From contig CM062218.1 of NCBI GenBank assembly GCA_031216445.1, positions 16,987,001-17,051,000 on the forward strand: 64,000 nt of DNA. Direction: 5' to 3'. Source of the stretch: Lateolabrax maculatus. Lineage: Eukaryota > Chordata > Actinopteri > Acropomatiformes > Lateolabracidae. Numbering within the stretch: position 1 is the first letter of the stretch; each line of letters begins with the position of its first letter. Of this stretch, positions 42,656 to 54,549 are shown in pieces. The notes under the pieces are model-generated. The model worked only from the letters and a program-made list of their open reading frames with translations. It did no database searches and was not told the DNA's origin. The position numbers and the translations under genes are program-made.

Positions 42656-44290
42656 CAGTGGGTACGGAAAGTATTCAGACCCCTTTAAATTTTTCACTCT
42701 TTGTTTCATTGCAGCCATTTGCTAAAATCAAAAAAGTTAATTTTATTTCTCAGTAATGTACACAGCACCCCATCTTGACAGAAAAAAAAACAGAAATGTA
42801 GAAATTTTTGCAAATTTATTAAAAAAGAAAAACTGAAATATCACATGGTCATAAGTATTCAGATCCTTTGCTCAGTATTGAGTAGAAGCACCCTTTTGAG
42901 CTAGTACAGCCATGAGTCTTCTTGGGAATGATGCAACAAGTTTTTCGCACCTGGATTTGGGGATCCTCTGCCATTCTTCCTTGCAGATCCTCTCCAGTTC
43001 CGTCAGGTTGGATGGTGAACGTTGGTGGACAGCCATTTTCAGGTCTCTCCAGAGATGCTCAATTGGGTTTAGGTCAGGGCTCTGGCTGGGCCAGTCAAGA
43101 ATGGTCACAGAGTTGTTCTGAAGCCACCCCTTTGTTATTTTAGCTGTGTGCTTAGGGTCATTGTCTTGTTGGAAGGTGAACCTTCGGCCCAGTCTGAGGT
43201 CCTGAGCACTCTGGAAGAGGTTTTCTTCCAGGATATCTCTGTACTTGGCCACATTCATCTTTCCTTCAATTGCAACCAGTCGTCCTGTCCCTGTAGCTGA
43301 AAAACACCCCCATAGCATGATGCTGCCACCACCATGTTTCACTGTTGGGATTGTATTGGGCAGGTGATGAGCAGTGCCTGGTTTTCTCCACACATACTGC
43401 TTAGAATTAATGCCAAAAAGTTCAATCTTCGTCTCATCAGACCAGAGAATCTTATTTCTCATAGTCTGGGAGTCCTTCATGTGTTTTTTGGCAAACTCTG
43501 TGCAGGCTTTCATATGTCTTGCACTGAGGAGAGGCTTCCATCGGGCCACTCTGCCATAAAGCCCTGACTGGTGGAGGGCTGCAGTGATAGTTGACTTTGT
43601 GGAACTTTCTCCCATCTCCCTACTGCATCTCTGGAGCTCCGCCACAGTGATCTTTGGGTTCTTCTCTACCTCTCTCACCAAGGCTCTTCTCCCACGATTG
43701 CTCAGTTTGGCTGGACGGCCAGGTCTAGGAAGAGTTCTGGTCGTCCCAAACTTCTTCCATTTAAGGATTATGGAGGCCACTGTGCTCTTAGGAACCTTGA
43801 GTGCTGCAGACATTCTTTTGTAACCTTGGACAGATCTGTTCCTTGCCACAATTCTGTCTCTGAGCTCCTTGGGCAGTTCCTTCGACCTCATGATTCTCAT
43901 TTGCTCTGACATGCACTGTGAGCTGTAAGGTCTTATATAGACAGGTGTGTGCCTTTCCTAATCAAGTCCAATCAGTTTAATTAAACACAGCTGAACTCCA
44001 ATGAAGGAGTAGAACCATCTCAAGGAGGATCAGAAGAAATGGACAGCATGTGAGTTAAATATGAGTGTCACAGCAAAGGGTCTGAATACTTATGACCATG
44101 TGATATTTCAGTTTTTCTTTTTTAATAAATTTGCAAAAATTTCTACATTTCTGTTTTTTTTTCTGTCAAGATGGGGTGCTGAGTGTACATTAATGAGAAA
44201 TAAAATGAACTTTTTTGATTTTAGCAAATGGCTGCAATGAAACAAAGAGTGAAAAATTTAAAGGGGTCTGAATACTTTCCGTACCCACTG
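42656..44290 (-). mobile_element. Full-length Tc1-like DNA transposon
   Basis: The element is 1,635 bp long, bounded by TA on each side (42,654-42,655 and 44,291-44,292), the canonical Tc1/mariner target duplication. The outer ends are perfect mirror images (cagtgggtacgg at left, ccgtacccactg at right). The inverted repeats extend about 215 bp on each side and are nearly identical. Each contains an outer and an inner direct repeat (around aagtattcagaccc at 42,664 and ataagtattcagatcc at 42,851, and their mirror copies at 44,074-44,096 and near 44,262-44,280). This is the IR/DR arrangement. One transposase gene lies on the minus strand. The intact ends and frame suggest recent insertion. Confidence 0.95.
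42872..43912 (-). CDS. Tc1-like transposase, DD34E, open reading frame intact
   Basis: The frame encodes 346 residues without introns, a typical length for Tc1-like transposases (about 340). The enzyme binds the element ends and performs cut-and-paste transposition into TA. The N-terminal paired-like helix-turn-helix region covers about residues 1-120, with the GRPR-like hook GRPAK at 65-69. The catalytic triad is D159 (WSDETKIELF), D250 (FQQDNDPKHTA) and E285 (SPDLNPIEHLW), with 34 residues between the last two, so DD34E. The glycine-rich box is KHGGGSIMLWG (192-202). No stop or frameshift interrupts the frame. Activity cannot be judged from the sequence, since single missense changes may inactivate it. 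The start is the ATG at 43,912, beginning MSEQMRIMRSKELP. Confidence 0.95.
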   Translation of the reverse strand: MSEQMRIMRSKELPKELRDRIVARNRSVQGYKRMSAALKVPKSTVASIILKWKKFGTTRTLPRPGRPAKLSNRGRRALVREVEKNPKITVAELQRCSREMGESSTKSTITAALHQSGLYGRVARWKPLLSARHMKACTEFAKKHMKDSQTMRNKILWSDETKIELFGINSKQYVWRKPGTAHHLPNTIPTVKHGGGSIMLWGCFSATGTGRLVAIEGKMNVAKYRDILEENLFQSAQDLRLGRRFTFQQDNDPKHTAKITKGWLQNNSVTILDWPSQSPDLNPIEHLWRDLKMAVHQRSPSNLTELERICKEEWQRIPKSRCEKLVASFPRRLMAVLAQKGASTQY

Positions 44291-44649
44291 TATGAAAGAT
44301 CCCAAAACTTACTCAGCAGTACCACTGCCTTATATACATTTCTTTATATATATGTATGTATTTATATATGTATCTATATATCTTATTCTACAACTATTTT
44401 AAGTTGTATGCATGGCCATCTGCCTTCAGTTAAGTATGAAGTATTATGTTTTCTCTAGCACAAGAAAGACTTGGAAAAGGATGTGGGTGTGCATGTAAAC
44501 ATTGCCAGCAAATGTAGCTACAACAGTTGAGCTCGAAAAATATAGATGGAGAAAGAGAGATACAGAGGGAAACAGAGTAAGGGAGGATTGGTGATACATT
44601 CCCCAGTAGGCGCATAGTGTTCTGGTGGTTAATGATTTTGTACCCCTTA

Positions 44650-44685
<36 letters not shown>

Positions 44686-46850
44686 TGTACAGCTCCCTCA
44701 CAGACATACAGGGAGGGGGTGGCTGTTTTTTATTGTATTACCATGGAAACGTTAAAACATTTCAATCTGTTAGGCATGAGTGAACTAAACTATGACTCAT
44801 TGTAACCCCTCCCAACACACCAGTACACGCATACAGTATGGATTCCCCAACCACATGCACAGAAAAAAAAAACCCCTCATCACACACAGAGAAATCATGA
44901 AAAATCACTCATTCAAAAATGTGCAACAGGTCAGACGATGAAAGACAAAAGCAAAGCTTTTAATGATTTTTTTAAGGGAAAACAAGGGGCCACATGATCT
45001 TAATTTGACACAATATTTAGTGTTTTAGCAAATGTACTCGATATGAATGAATCCACTCTTGGCTGAAGATGATCCTTTCAATTCTCCTTCATGTTTGCTC
45101 ATGAGAAACAGCAAGAGGCTGCCGACTAGCACTGAGAGTATATGATCTACTTGAGGGAAGAAAGCCATTAAAGTTGCAGCACATGAGTACTGTACTGACA
45201 GTGATATCCTTAGGTCGTGTGCCAGAATTAGCCCAGGAATCCCAAAAGACAGGTAATTTGGCTGCCTCATCTCAGGAGCTAAATGAAGACAGTGACCCAC
45301 AACTCACTGACAATAGATGAAACAGACCTTGTGAATATGACGGTGCAAGTTAGGTAACATTTATTGCACCTCTGATAGATTCTGATGTCAACTGAGTCAA
45401 TGCAAATGAAAATCTGGATGGAATTATTTTCAACCCGTCAGTAATCAATAGTGGATAGTAGCTTTAACTGAGAAGATAGAAAAGAAAAGCTCTGGACCAG
45501 CTGGAAAACTGTGAGTGTAAAAAATTCTTCTCTCCCTAAACAATTATGGACAGGTGATGGTAAGTCAGGTGCTTTGTAGTTTTTTTTATTGTAGCTATGA
45601 AAGCTATAAACCTAGGAGTTTGAGTTAAGTGACTAAAAATCAAGCACTATTATTACGCTTGTATTTTGCATTTGGATGTACTCCCTCTTCAGTGATATTT
45701 CTGTTGGATCTCTGCTCTAATTAACAAGTTTACCTTTGTGATTTAGTTTTTTTGTGTCAGTTATATGCTACTTTTTAGCAATGGGGATTTGAAAAGGTAG
45801 GGGGTGGGGGTTTTTGAGAGTTCTTAATGGTTGCTGAAATAGGTTACTTGTTTAACAATAACATAAACGTTCAGTCTACATTCTTTGGCTACAGATAATA
45901 CAATTATAACAAAATACAGAGCATGTTTCGTAAGCGTAGAATTTACCATAAGTTGAATGAAGCCCCTTGTTGCTAATGTACAAATTGTGTTGTAGACTCT
46001 AGTCACAGGTGTGTCTGTTCCTCCCTTTCCTTACCCCAGTGGGTTCCTCTCCACATTCAAACCAGATGAGCCAGTCCCATGACACACACACACACGTGCA
46101 CTCCACCCACTCTCCCCCCCACCCAACACACCCACAGACATACAGTGATGTCAGCTTGTCTCGTCCCCACCACAGTGCATTTTGAAACTCACTTCAGAGA
46201 TCAGTGGCAGAGCCTGTACGTTGAGGTTTAGTACAACTGGACAAGACTTAAAGGTAACTGGCCCCTTGTGACTACCTGTCTGCCTGATTGTGTGTGTGTG
46301 TGTGTGTGTCATGTTTGACAAGGGGTATCAAGTTTCCAGGTGGCTGCACAGTGACAGGAAAGAGCCACTCCCTCTTATCTGCAGAAAAACTGCTGAACCT
46401 CTTCACCTTTGCCAAAGGCAAACCTCTCCCAACACTGGACTGCTCACTGGTTTTCCGGGAACTTTGTCATTTCAGTGTTCCGCCTGGTTTTCTCTCTTGT
46501 ATTTTGGCTAATAGAGTGATCATCAATGGATGCACTTGTCCAAGGTGTGTATTTTTCTTTCCTAGCTGCCATGATGCTTCGTGACCCAGGTGTTCCCCTC
46601 CTGAGGGGGACTGGGATGAGTGCACCTGATCCCCGGAAAGGAGGCTAGGAGAAAAAAGACCAAAGGTACTAATGATGCGTGCAGCTCAAGTGAAAGATTC
46701 AGTACCAAAGCTAAAATGCTAAATACCAGCTGTGTGGAACGTGAGGAGAAGAGACTGGCGCTGGAATGGTGTGGCTAACTCCTAACAACACTGTGAGAGG
46801 AGGGAGGAGAGGCTGGCTCTCATACAGAGGGAGGGACTCGGAGAGCATGG
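44291..46850. other. Intergenic sequence, microsatellite-rich
   Basis: No coding region is supported. It contains a (CA)16 tract at 44,651-44,682 and a (TG)10 tract at 46,289-46,309. The end of this stretch is the probable promoter of the NHSL3-like gene. Confidence 0.45.
44651..44682. repeat. (CA)16 microsatellite
   Basis: A perfect CA tract. Confidence 0.95.
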
Positions 46851-46874
46851 AGCTTCATTCACTGCGCTAAACAC

Positions 46875-46882
<8 letters not shown>

Positions 46883-46919
<37 letters not shown>
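46883..46919. repeat. (AC)18 microsatellite upstream of the NHSL3-like first exon
   Basis: A perfect AC tract about 75 bp before a strong splice donor (GTAAGT at 46,995). It therefore lies in the probable promoter or 5' UTR of the NHSL3-like gene. Confidence 0.9.
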
Positions 46920-46921
<2 letters not shown>

Positions 46922-46929
46922 CACACATG

Positions 46930-46994
46930 CTCTGCAAAGCTGCTCTCAGGCTGAGAGAAAAGGGGAGCGGAGGAGAGGACAGCACGCTCGCTGA
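46930..46994 (+). other. Possible non-coding first exon of the NHSL3-like gene
   Basis: A GA-rich segment ends at a strong donor (ctga followed by GTAAGT at 46,995). The next good acceptor is tcccag at 47,711-47,716, just before the exon with the MSRRRS start. The left boundary and the exon itself are inferred. Confidence 0.35.
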
Positions 46995-47233
46995 GTAAGT
47001 TGTATACAGTTATGTTTTGTCTGACCATTTTACAGCAAATGTTTTGCACTGTTGGCTGGTATGACAACCCGTAGACGGAGTGCATGTGTTCATCGGTTTT
47101 TCTTCAAACCCGTCCTTGTGAAGTACAAAGTTTGCATTTCAAGTATTTTTCCCACTGCTAGTTTTATTGAATTGAGTTTCTTTCTCTTCTCTAACTCACC
47201 CATACACAGTTTTCTGCTGATGTGAACCACATG

Positions 47234-47234
<1 letters not shown>

Positions 47235-47271
<37 letters not shown>

Positions 47272-47298
47272 ACACACACACAAACACACACACACACT
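47235..47298. repeat. Compound CA microsatellite
   Basis: A 64-bp CA tract with a few interruptions, in the probable first intron of the NHSL3-like gene. Confidence 0.9.
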
Positions 47299-47886
47299 CA
47301 CACTGCAGAGGTCCAGCTCCCCTCCCTGGGGCTTCTCCTCTACATACACAAAAATGAGAGAATAGGAAAAGGGGGAGTGGGGGCAGACGAGTGGAGGGAA
47401 AACTTTAGTAGGACAATGTGGGAATGTTCTTGAAACGTTGTAAAGAATTAGACTGGTCTATTTTCCTGTTTTAGCCTCTGCTTTAATTCAACGCTAATCA
47501 TTTTTTATTTCATAATCCTTTTTATTTCGTAAAAATCCTCTGTGAGTTTGACTTACTCCAGTTAATCTCCCTATTCTAATGAATCCGCTCTTTTTCTTCT
47601 TCTTGTTCTTGCTTTCTCATGTCACTCTGTTCTCCCTCTTGCTTTCATTTTTATCCTATTTCCCATCTCGCCCTCTATCTCTCTCTCTCATCCTGCTGAT
47701 CTCATTGTTGTCCCAGGTGGTGACAGACAGGAAAAACAGAGACACCGAGTGAGGCCAAAGAGAGACAGAGGGGTTCATCACACCCTGGAGAGCAGGGGGT
47801 TTTAGATCCTGTGACTTGTTCCCGACAGAAGACACACTGATCAGGGTGCAGGTACCGGGCCTTAGCTCCCCGGACCAACCTCCAGG

Positions 47887-48118
47887 ATGTCCCGGAGGAG
47901 GTCTACAGGCGACCTGGTGCCCAAGGACATCACTGAGATCTTAGCCCGAGAGGCGAGGGTTCAGCGTGGGCAAAAGAAGCCGGGAAGCTCCCTGGGACAG
48001 GCCTTCAGCTGGTTAAAGGGCAGTCGGAGGAAGAAGAGCATCGGTAACGGGCTGAACCGAACTGCTATTAGTGTGACGGATGGCAAACTGGGACTTCAGA
48101 ACCATGACCCTGCAAAAG
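47887..48118 (+). CDS. nhsl3: NHS-like protein 3 (KIAA1522-like), N-terminal coding exon
   Basis: The exon runs from a good acceptor (tcccag, so 47,717) to a GT donor after 48,118. Coding begins at the ATG at 47,887 and gives 77 codons plus one base. The peptide begins MSRRRSTGDLVPKDITEILA and contains QAFSWLKGSRRKKS. It is basic and serine-rich. I recognise this N-terminus as the KIAA1522/NHSL3 type, and gene order rbbp4-sync-KIAA1522 in human 1p35 agrees. NHS-family proteins are linked to WAVE/actin regulation at cell edges. The function of this member is poorly known. The remaining exons lie beyond 64,000, so the gene is partial here. A second possible first exon in the same phase lies at 57,123-57,258. 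Confidence 0.65.
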
Positions 48119-48439
48119 GTGAGTGGATCAAGGCGTTACACTGAACCTCTTTTAATATAATATAGTATTTCAGCTGATGTTACTAAACAGAGAAACACTT
48201 AAAATGTCAAGGCTTTCGCACATTTTCATTATTCTTTGGTGGCCAAAGGCTCATTAAATGTTAAGTTGAAGAAAAAACCTCAGTGTTCTTCACAAAACTC
48301 ATTTATGAACACAAAAAAGCATATTTTAAGTCTAAATCTGAACTAATAAAAATATATAATTAATCTGTGATATCATTAACGCTGATCAATATTTTTACAT
48401 TAACAATGGCTCAAATGACTATGTCTAATGTGAAAGCTC

Positions 48440-48810
48440 AGAGAACTATCACCCGACTCTGTAGCTCCCCTCAGCTCTACGGAGTGTTTTAATGTCTTTC
48501 AGCTCATTGTTTTAGTTTTATGCCCAGCAACTTAGTTTTAGTTCACTCTCTGCGCTTTCATGAACCTCATGTTTAGCCAGAGCAGGCAGCAGTTTTCAGC
48601 GAAAAAACACCCTGTACACAACTTATCCAGCACCAAACAGCAGACAGACAAAGTTAACAACTAGCTGGTGAACTTAGTTGAGCATATAGCAGCCCAAAAA
48701 GCGCGATATTTCCTTCATGAGTTGGTGGAGAGGTAAACAGAGCTAAAAACAACACAACTCCAAATGACTGCTAATGTTGGCCCATGTCTGCTGGAAGTCC
48801 AAATGTACTG
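48440..48810 (+). repeat. Interspersed repeat, copy 1 of 3
   Basis: It shares agctcattgtttt, ttttcagcgaaaaa and ccagcaccaaacagca, in the same order and spacing, with segments at 58,160-58,520 and 62,160-62,460. All three copies lie on the same strand in the introns of the NHSL3-like gene. There is no coding capacity and the boundaries are approximate. Confidence 0.65.
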
Positions 48811-49559
48811 GTGTTAGTTAACACGTTCACCATCACAACTTTATGAGGTTATATACATGAATGTCAGTGTTTTGTTTACATCTTGTTGTGCTGCCCCCAA
48901 GTGGCCAAAACGTCAATCAATGCAGGTTAAAGATAAAAAGAAACACTTCAAATGTAATAGAAACTGAAAAATATGATTTAATTCAACTACTAGCTATTTC
49001 CAAACCAGGACATGTATTTTCTTTATTAGTAAAATTACCAAAGTTATTGTTTCTATGTCAAAACTGTTGCTCTAAAATGGATTAAGAAAGGATAATCTAC
49101 AGAAAATAGGCCTGATATAAGTGAGAGGAGTTTCTGTCTCTAATAAGAAGTGCATAGAAGTTCTCTCCGGATGGATATTCCTCGTCAAGGTTCAATTTAG
49201 TTGAGGGTCAGAGTTTTGAAGCCATGGTTTGCTTGTTTGGCAACTCTACTGTATAATTCTGTCTTGTTTTGTCTGCCAAGTTCACAGACTGTGTGGTCAT
49301 GATGTTTCGGAAAAATGTGTTGACTTTTGGATTAAGATGTAAAAGGTGATAGGGATTTTGTTATTGTCAGGACATCAGTCTGTACATTTATAACTTGGCA
49401 AAAGTGACACACACACGCGCGCGCGTGGACTGACACCGAGGTCTAATCCCCCTTTCTGTTTACTGATGCGTTTGCTAGGTCGGCAGCACAGAGATTACCC
49501 ACAGTCCCCATTTCCTGTTTTTGTTCCACCTCTTAAAGCCATCTCTTTCTCCTCTGTCA

Positions 49560-49562
<3 letters not shown>

Positions 49563-49592
<30 letters not shown>
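49563..49592. repeat. (TG)15 microsatellite
   Basis: A perfect TG tract in the intron. Confidence 0.95.
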
Positions 49593-49597
<5 letters not shown>

Positions 49598-51285
49598 GTA
49601 GTTACTATCCAACGACTCTTAGAAATTCTGATTCACAGTCTTTCAGACTTTTTTTGGTCTTTCGTGGTTTTGGCGCTCGTTCCGCCTAAAAGGGACTTCT
49701 ATGATCCCTTATTATGTCTTACATTGTGGTTTTTTAAGGTCCATGGAGAACTATGAATGCTGGATGGGTAACAGACAGTGACTCCTGCTGAAACCCAAGA
49801 TTAATTAGTAGTAGGGCTAATAATTCCCCAGTAGAGGATGTGGTCAAAGGCTGATGGTAAGAATGTGTGGGAACCATATTCTTTGGCATTTTGTCTCAGT
49901 TATTTTCTGATTTTAAGACCGAAGAGGACCAATGTCAAGCATGTCCAAGAAAACAGATCGCAGATAATCATGAACCGCTCAGCCAGCACAGGAGTTACAG
50001 ATTCAAAAGTGACTAGAGCTAGTGTGAGTTTTTTGCTCATTCACTGTATACTTAGTCTAGCTACTAGGTAAGTGTATTGTTTTAATTTGACCAGAGATGG
50101 GTCCCAGTGTAACTGCAGACATGTTTACTATCAGTTGAGAATTATATTTTGGAGAAGAAAAGTAGAAAGTTGAAGTTGGACAGGACGCTCTCTTCTGTTT
50201 TGTCTTAATCCTGACAATATTACAAAATGCAGCCTTGAGTGGATCTTGTCAAAGTTAAACTGCTGTCAACATACACAGGAGGTCTGTAGCCTGGGGAGTC
50301 CCATCTTCTTCTAACAAAAGGAACAATCATGTCATTTGACAGATTGATTCGTTCCCTAATTCCCCAACATGAGCAGCTGGTGATTTCTGTCTCACCTGTG
50401 TGTGTGAACAAATTGTTAGGTTGGTTTTCTTTGGCACTTTGTCTCCTACAGAGAAATTGAGGGAAACCTGTTTTCCCACCAGTAAATTATTATTATTATG
50501 TCCTTGTTGCTGCGGTTCATTCTTCCTGAACCCGCTGGGTGACTTTACCAACCTGACGAAACCTGACACAGATACGGTCACTTCTCCAGACACATACAGG
50601 AACCCACGCACATCCTGATAGTTCCCTAACTGCGTGGTCTATATGACTGGATGATGATTCATTAAGTCTTTATCATAGGAAATAGTGAATGCACAACAAA
50701 GATACAATTTCAGGCACAGCAAACATTTTTTTTTACATAGTCTAGATTGATGATGCGCATTTGTTTTAGTGTACAGACATTTGACCTGATGTTTCAAATG
50801 ACAGCAGAACACAGTGAAAAAAAGAAATCTGATTCTGTACTCATCTAGTGAACCACTGCACTGTCTTCTTTCTGTAGCAATGACATGTAGCTCTTACTCA
50901 GATAAGTCTTTGTTGGTGAGTTCACATTGGCTGCGTCATCCCCTGCAGGACTGGCTCAGATCTGCTCGTCTGTGATCCACAGCTCTGCAGTCCAGCACTG
51001 ACTGCCGGCTGTATTTTACAAAGATTCCTCTCCTATATATAAAAAAAAAAGATAACCCTCTTTGATGTGCTGAATTCCTGAGAGGCGTGCATCAGAGCGG
51101 TGTGTGTGAGTGTGTCAAGGTCTGTTAGCGTGCGTGTGCGTGTGCGTGGCAACCTGGATGCCAGATTGGGTCTAGAGTTATGCGATGGAGAGGAGAGATT
51201 ACAACGATTCACAAAGCCCCATTCAGCCTTGAGAGGACTCTTAGGGAACACTCTCTCAATGCTTTTTTAATTAGAGCAATTCTCA

Positions 51286-51323
51286 GCACACACACGCACA
51301 AACACACACACACACACACACAC
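51286..51323. repeat. CA microsatellite, interrupted
   Basis: A 38-bp CA-rich tract with two interruptions. Confidence 0.9.
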
Positions 51324-51924
51324 CTATCTCTGTTTCTCTCAGATTTTTTCAGTCGTTTTGCCTATTCATTACTGCATATTACTGTTTTCGATTTGCTTCT
51401 CAGATTGCTTATTACCCTCTATTCAGCACTGCCGTGGGTGTGTTGGTCTTCACTGCTTATTATTGTGTAACGGGCGTGTGTTTAAAGTTGTGTGTGGACG
51501 TCTGCAGTGCTGTGTGAGGGTGTTTGACCGAGTGCTACCCTGTATCAGAGGGTGTCTCTGTGTTTGTGTGTCAGCAGCATATTGCTGGGCTTAGGGCGGC
51601 GCCATCCCACCGCCAGCACTCATTACATCACCTCCACACACGCGCGCACACACACACACACAAGCACATATAGAGCCCCCGCAACTACCTGCTTTGTCCA
51701 GCACAGCCCATCTTCGGCTGCTGGCTGTTTGAGCGGTGAGGTCATTTTGCACAATCCCTGGGATTTCCACATGTGCGTCTGTGTGTGTAGTCATTGTTTT
51801 CCTTAATGTGTGAAGTCATGTGTTTGTACGTGTCTGTATGAGAATACTTTTTATTGTGTCACAAATGCAAACCTTGTTCGTAATGGATCCCATTCTGTAC
51901 TTGAGCTTTTCTGTATACATAGGT

Positions 51925-51960
51925 TTGTGTGTGTGTGTGTGTGTGTGTGTGTCTGTGTGT
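51925..51960. repeat. GT microsatellite
   Basis: A GT tract of about 36 bp with one interruption near its right end. Confidence 0.93.
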
Positions 51961-54314
51961 GCGGCTGCCACATCACAAAACACAGTCAGGGTGTGTATAT
52001 TCACAAACTATAATGCAGATTACAGACCTAGCAGAATAATTGAAGAGCAAACATCTCATTACATGGAGAACATTGTATAGAGCCTTAGCTCTATTACAGG
52101 CCAGAACTCAGGGCTACTTTAATACAGTTTGACAGGATGAAGGCAGTGCGTGGAGGGCGGAGGAAGAGGGAGGAGTGTGAAAATTTAATGCGACCACACA
52201 ATGTTCCCTGCGCACATCATTCAACGCTCACACACACAGACACACACACTTTGATGAGTGAGGTAATCTTACCTGGGTAAACAGATACCTCCGAACCCTC
52301 ATCCATCACCGCAGCCCTAAAGCCACGCCGGTGAGGTGAAAGTCTCCCAGGCAACGGCATTGTGAGGACCTTGTCGCTATGGCAGCAATGCTGTGAGGCA
52401 ACAGTGGGGTCAGAGTGGGACGTCATAGTAAAACAAAAAATCAAAATCTTTTAGGTCACGTTTAATGTGAGGATGTACAGTAGTCAGTCCTGCAGAGATG
52501 TGTTGCAGCAGAAAAGGAAGACTGGATGGATATACGGATGGAGATATTATAGAAAGAAAAGGAAAGCATCATAAGAATTGAGGTCACAAACCCCCCACTG
52601 TTCATATGTGTTAATCAGATTTAATTTCACCCTCATGATGATACAACCCATCCACACACATACACACTCACACACACAGAGCAGTAAAACGTACTGTGTT
52701 TGTTTGTCCTTTCATCCTTTGTGATAATGTGTTTTGTCATATTTACTCTAGCTAATAAGGCATTGCACTAGAGTATTTTTAAATATATTATTCCATATTA
52801 TATAGATAATCATGGACATATACTCTTTGTGAAAACCCATGCAAATAACATAGAAACACTTAGATGTTCATAAGAAGGGGTTACTAAAATGACTTGTGAT
52901 CAACACTGAAGCTTGTCCCCAAAGCTATTGTTTATGGAATGAAAGCTAATGGGTTGTTTTATAGGACGTGGAGTGTGTTTGATGTAGCTGGGACGCAGCT
53001 GGAAGACATCAGCGTGGGACTGAGGGAGTGGGAGTCTGTATACACAGGGATATACAACAGATTTACCCTCAAGACTGTGTGTGTGGCTCTTGTTATGTAA
53101 CATGCTGTAATGGATACACCTGTTGAACACTGTTTACCTGATCCAGCTGTGCGTTGCTGTTCCTTCTGACTTTACTTTTCTGGGATGAGAAGAATGGAAC
53201 AGATAATGACAAGGTAGCTGTGGCATTCAGCCAGTCTTAAGTAAAGTGACATTTGGGACCATATATGTTCTGACGGCTTTGGCTGTGTAAAACATTTTGG
53301 AACCTCACAAGCTCAAACTCACATCTATATTTAGCATGCTGCAGATTCTCCTCAAGAACTCCTCAGTAATATGATCCTTCCCACGCCACCAATAGGAAAG
53401 GAAAGTAACAGCAGCAATTTAGACCTACCAAAGCTTGACATTAAAATGATGGATTTTCTGTCGGGCAAGTGGAAGAAAAGTGAAATAAGAGAGAGCTGGG
53501 TATATGTGGCTCCCTAGATAAAGTAAGCGTAATCGTAGCGGCGGTGGACAGCGAGGGTCAATCAAAGAATTGCAATACGATTATGCGTCATACGTTGCAT
53601 GGCGCCAGCAGTGGACAGAGTCGATGCAAAACAAAATGTGTTCAATCAACTTATGTGTTGTCGTGATGAGAGTTTGTAGTGAAGTAGGCCTATTTCAGCA
53701 ACCCCTCAGATGGCAACTGACCTCATTCATTTTATTCGCCACAGAGAGACTCTTACTCGCATGTGGCGGGTTCTAATTTTGAACCCTGGAGTGAAATAAT
53801 AAAAAACAATTCATGTTGCAACTTATTTACGTTTTCTTAAATTCAAATTTTGTAAATTAGTTGGAAACCCCCCCCCCCACCGCCAACTTCTATTTTTCTA
53901 TAACTTTTTCTCCCAAGAAAGACAGCTTCATTTAAAAAAAAAAATGAATTTGGACCATGTGTTGTCCAACAATGTCAGAAGGCAAAAGTGTTTAAACCTG
54001 ATCTGAACGGCCGCACTTGAAGGAGTGGTGGAGAGCCGGATGTAATAGAGAGGGGCAAGATGCAGTAACTGACTAAGAATGGGAGTAAGGGCGCACATTT
54101 TCAGACAGTTTCTCTGAAAAGTGACAAAAATAGCAGTGTAACGAATGCAAAATTAGAGGGAGGAGTTCAAACCCTGCTTACTTTCTTACCTCCACACAGC
54201 TGGCCACTCACTGCGTGAAGTGGGTGTGACTGTTGGATTGTCGGTTCTGGGAAGTTACAGAAATGTTTGGACACAGAGCACCCAGATCGGACGACGGAAA
54301 CATTTCTTTCCTTG

Positions 54315-54549
54315 CCTGTAGATGGCACACATTGCCATCTCTACATATGCACCTGCTTTTCCTGCCAGTAGGTGGCACAGGTTTATCTGGACTTGCAGTT
54401 CCATGTTGGAAACTATCACTCTTGCAGGTCTGCGGCTCTGCTGCTGGATCTAATTGGCTGGGCATGGCTTTGAGTACTTTGCATCAATGTCGCTGTTGCC
54501 CTTTAGGGCTTTTTTATTGTGATAGCATTGCCTTGCCACAAGATGGGAG
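54315..54549 (+). promoter_or_regulatory. Cluster of CTCF-like motifs
   Basis: ccagtaggtggcac (54,365-54,378) fits the CTCF core consensus CCASYAGRKGGCRS at all positions. cctgtagatggcac (54,315-54,328) differs at one, and ccacaagatgggag (54,536-54,549) at two. All three face the same way. The cluster lies between the two alternative first exons of the NHSL3-like gene. This is motif evidence only. Confidence 0.35.

Noticed and set aside
47235..47298. Regularly spaced repeats resembling an array
   Set aside because: They are CA microsatellites, not CRISPR. There are no unique spacers and this is a vertebrate genome.
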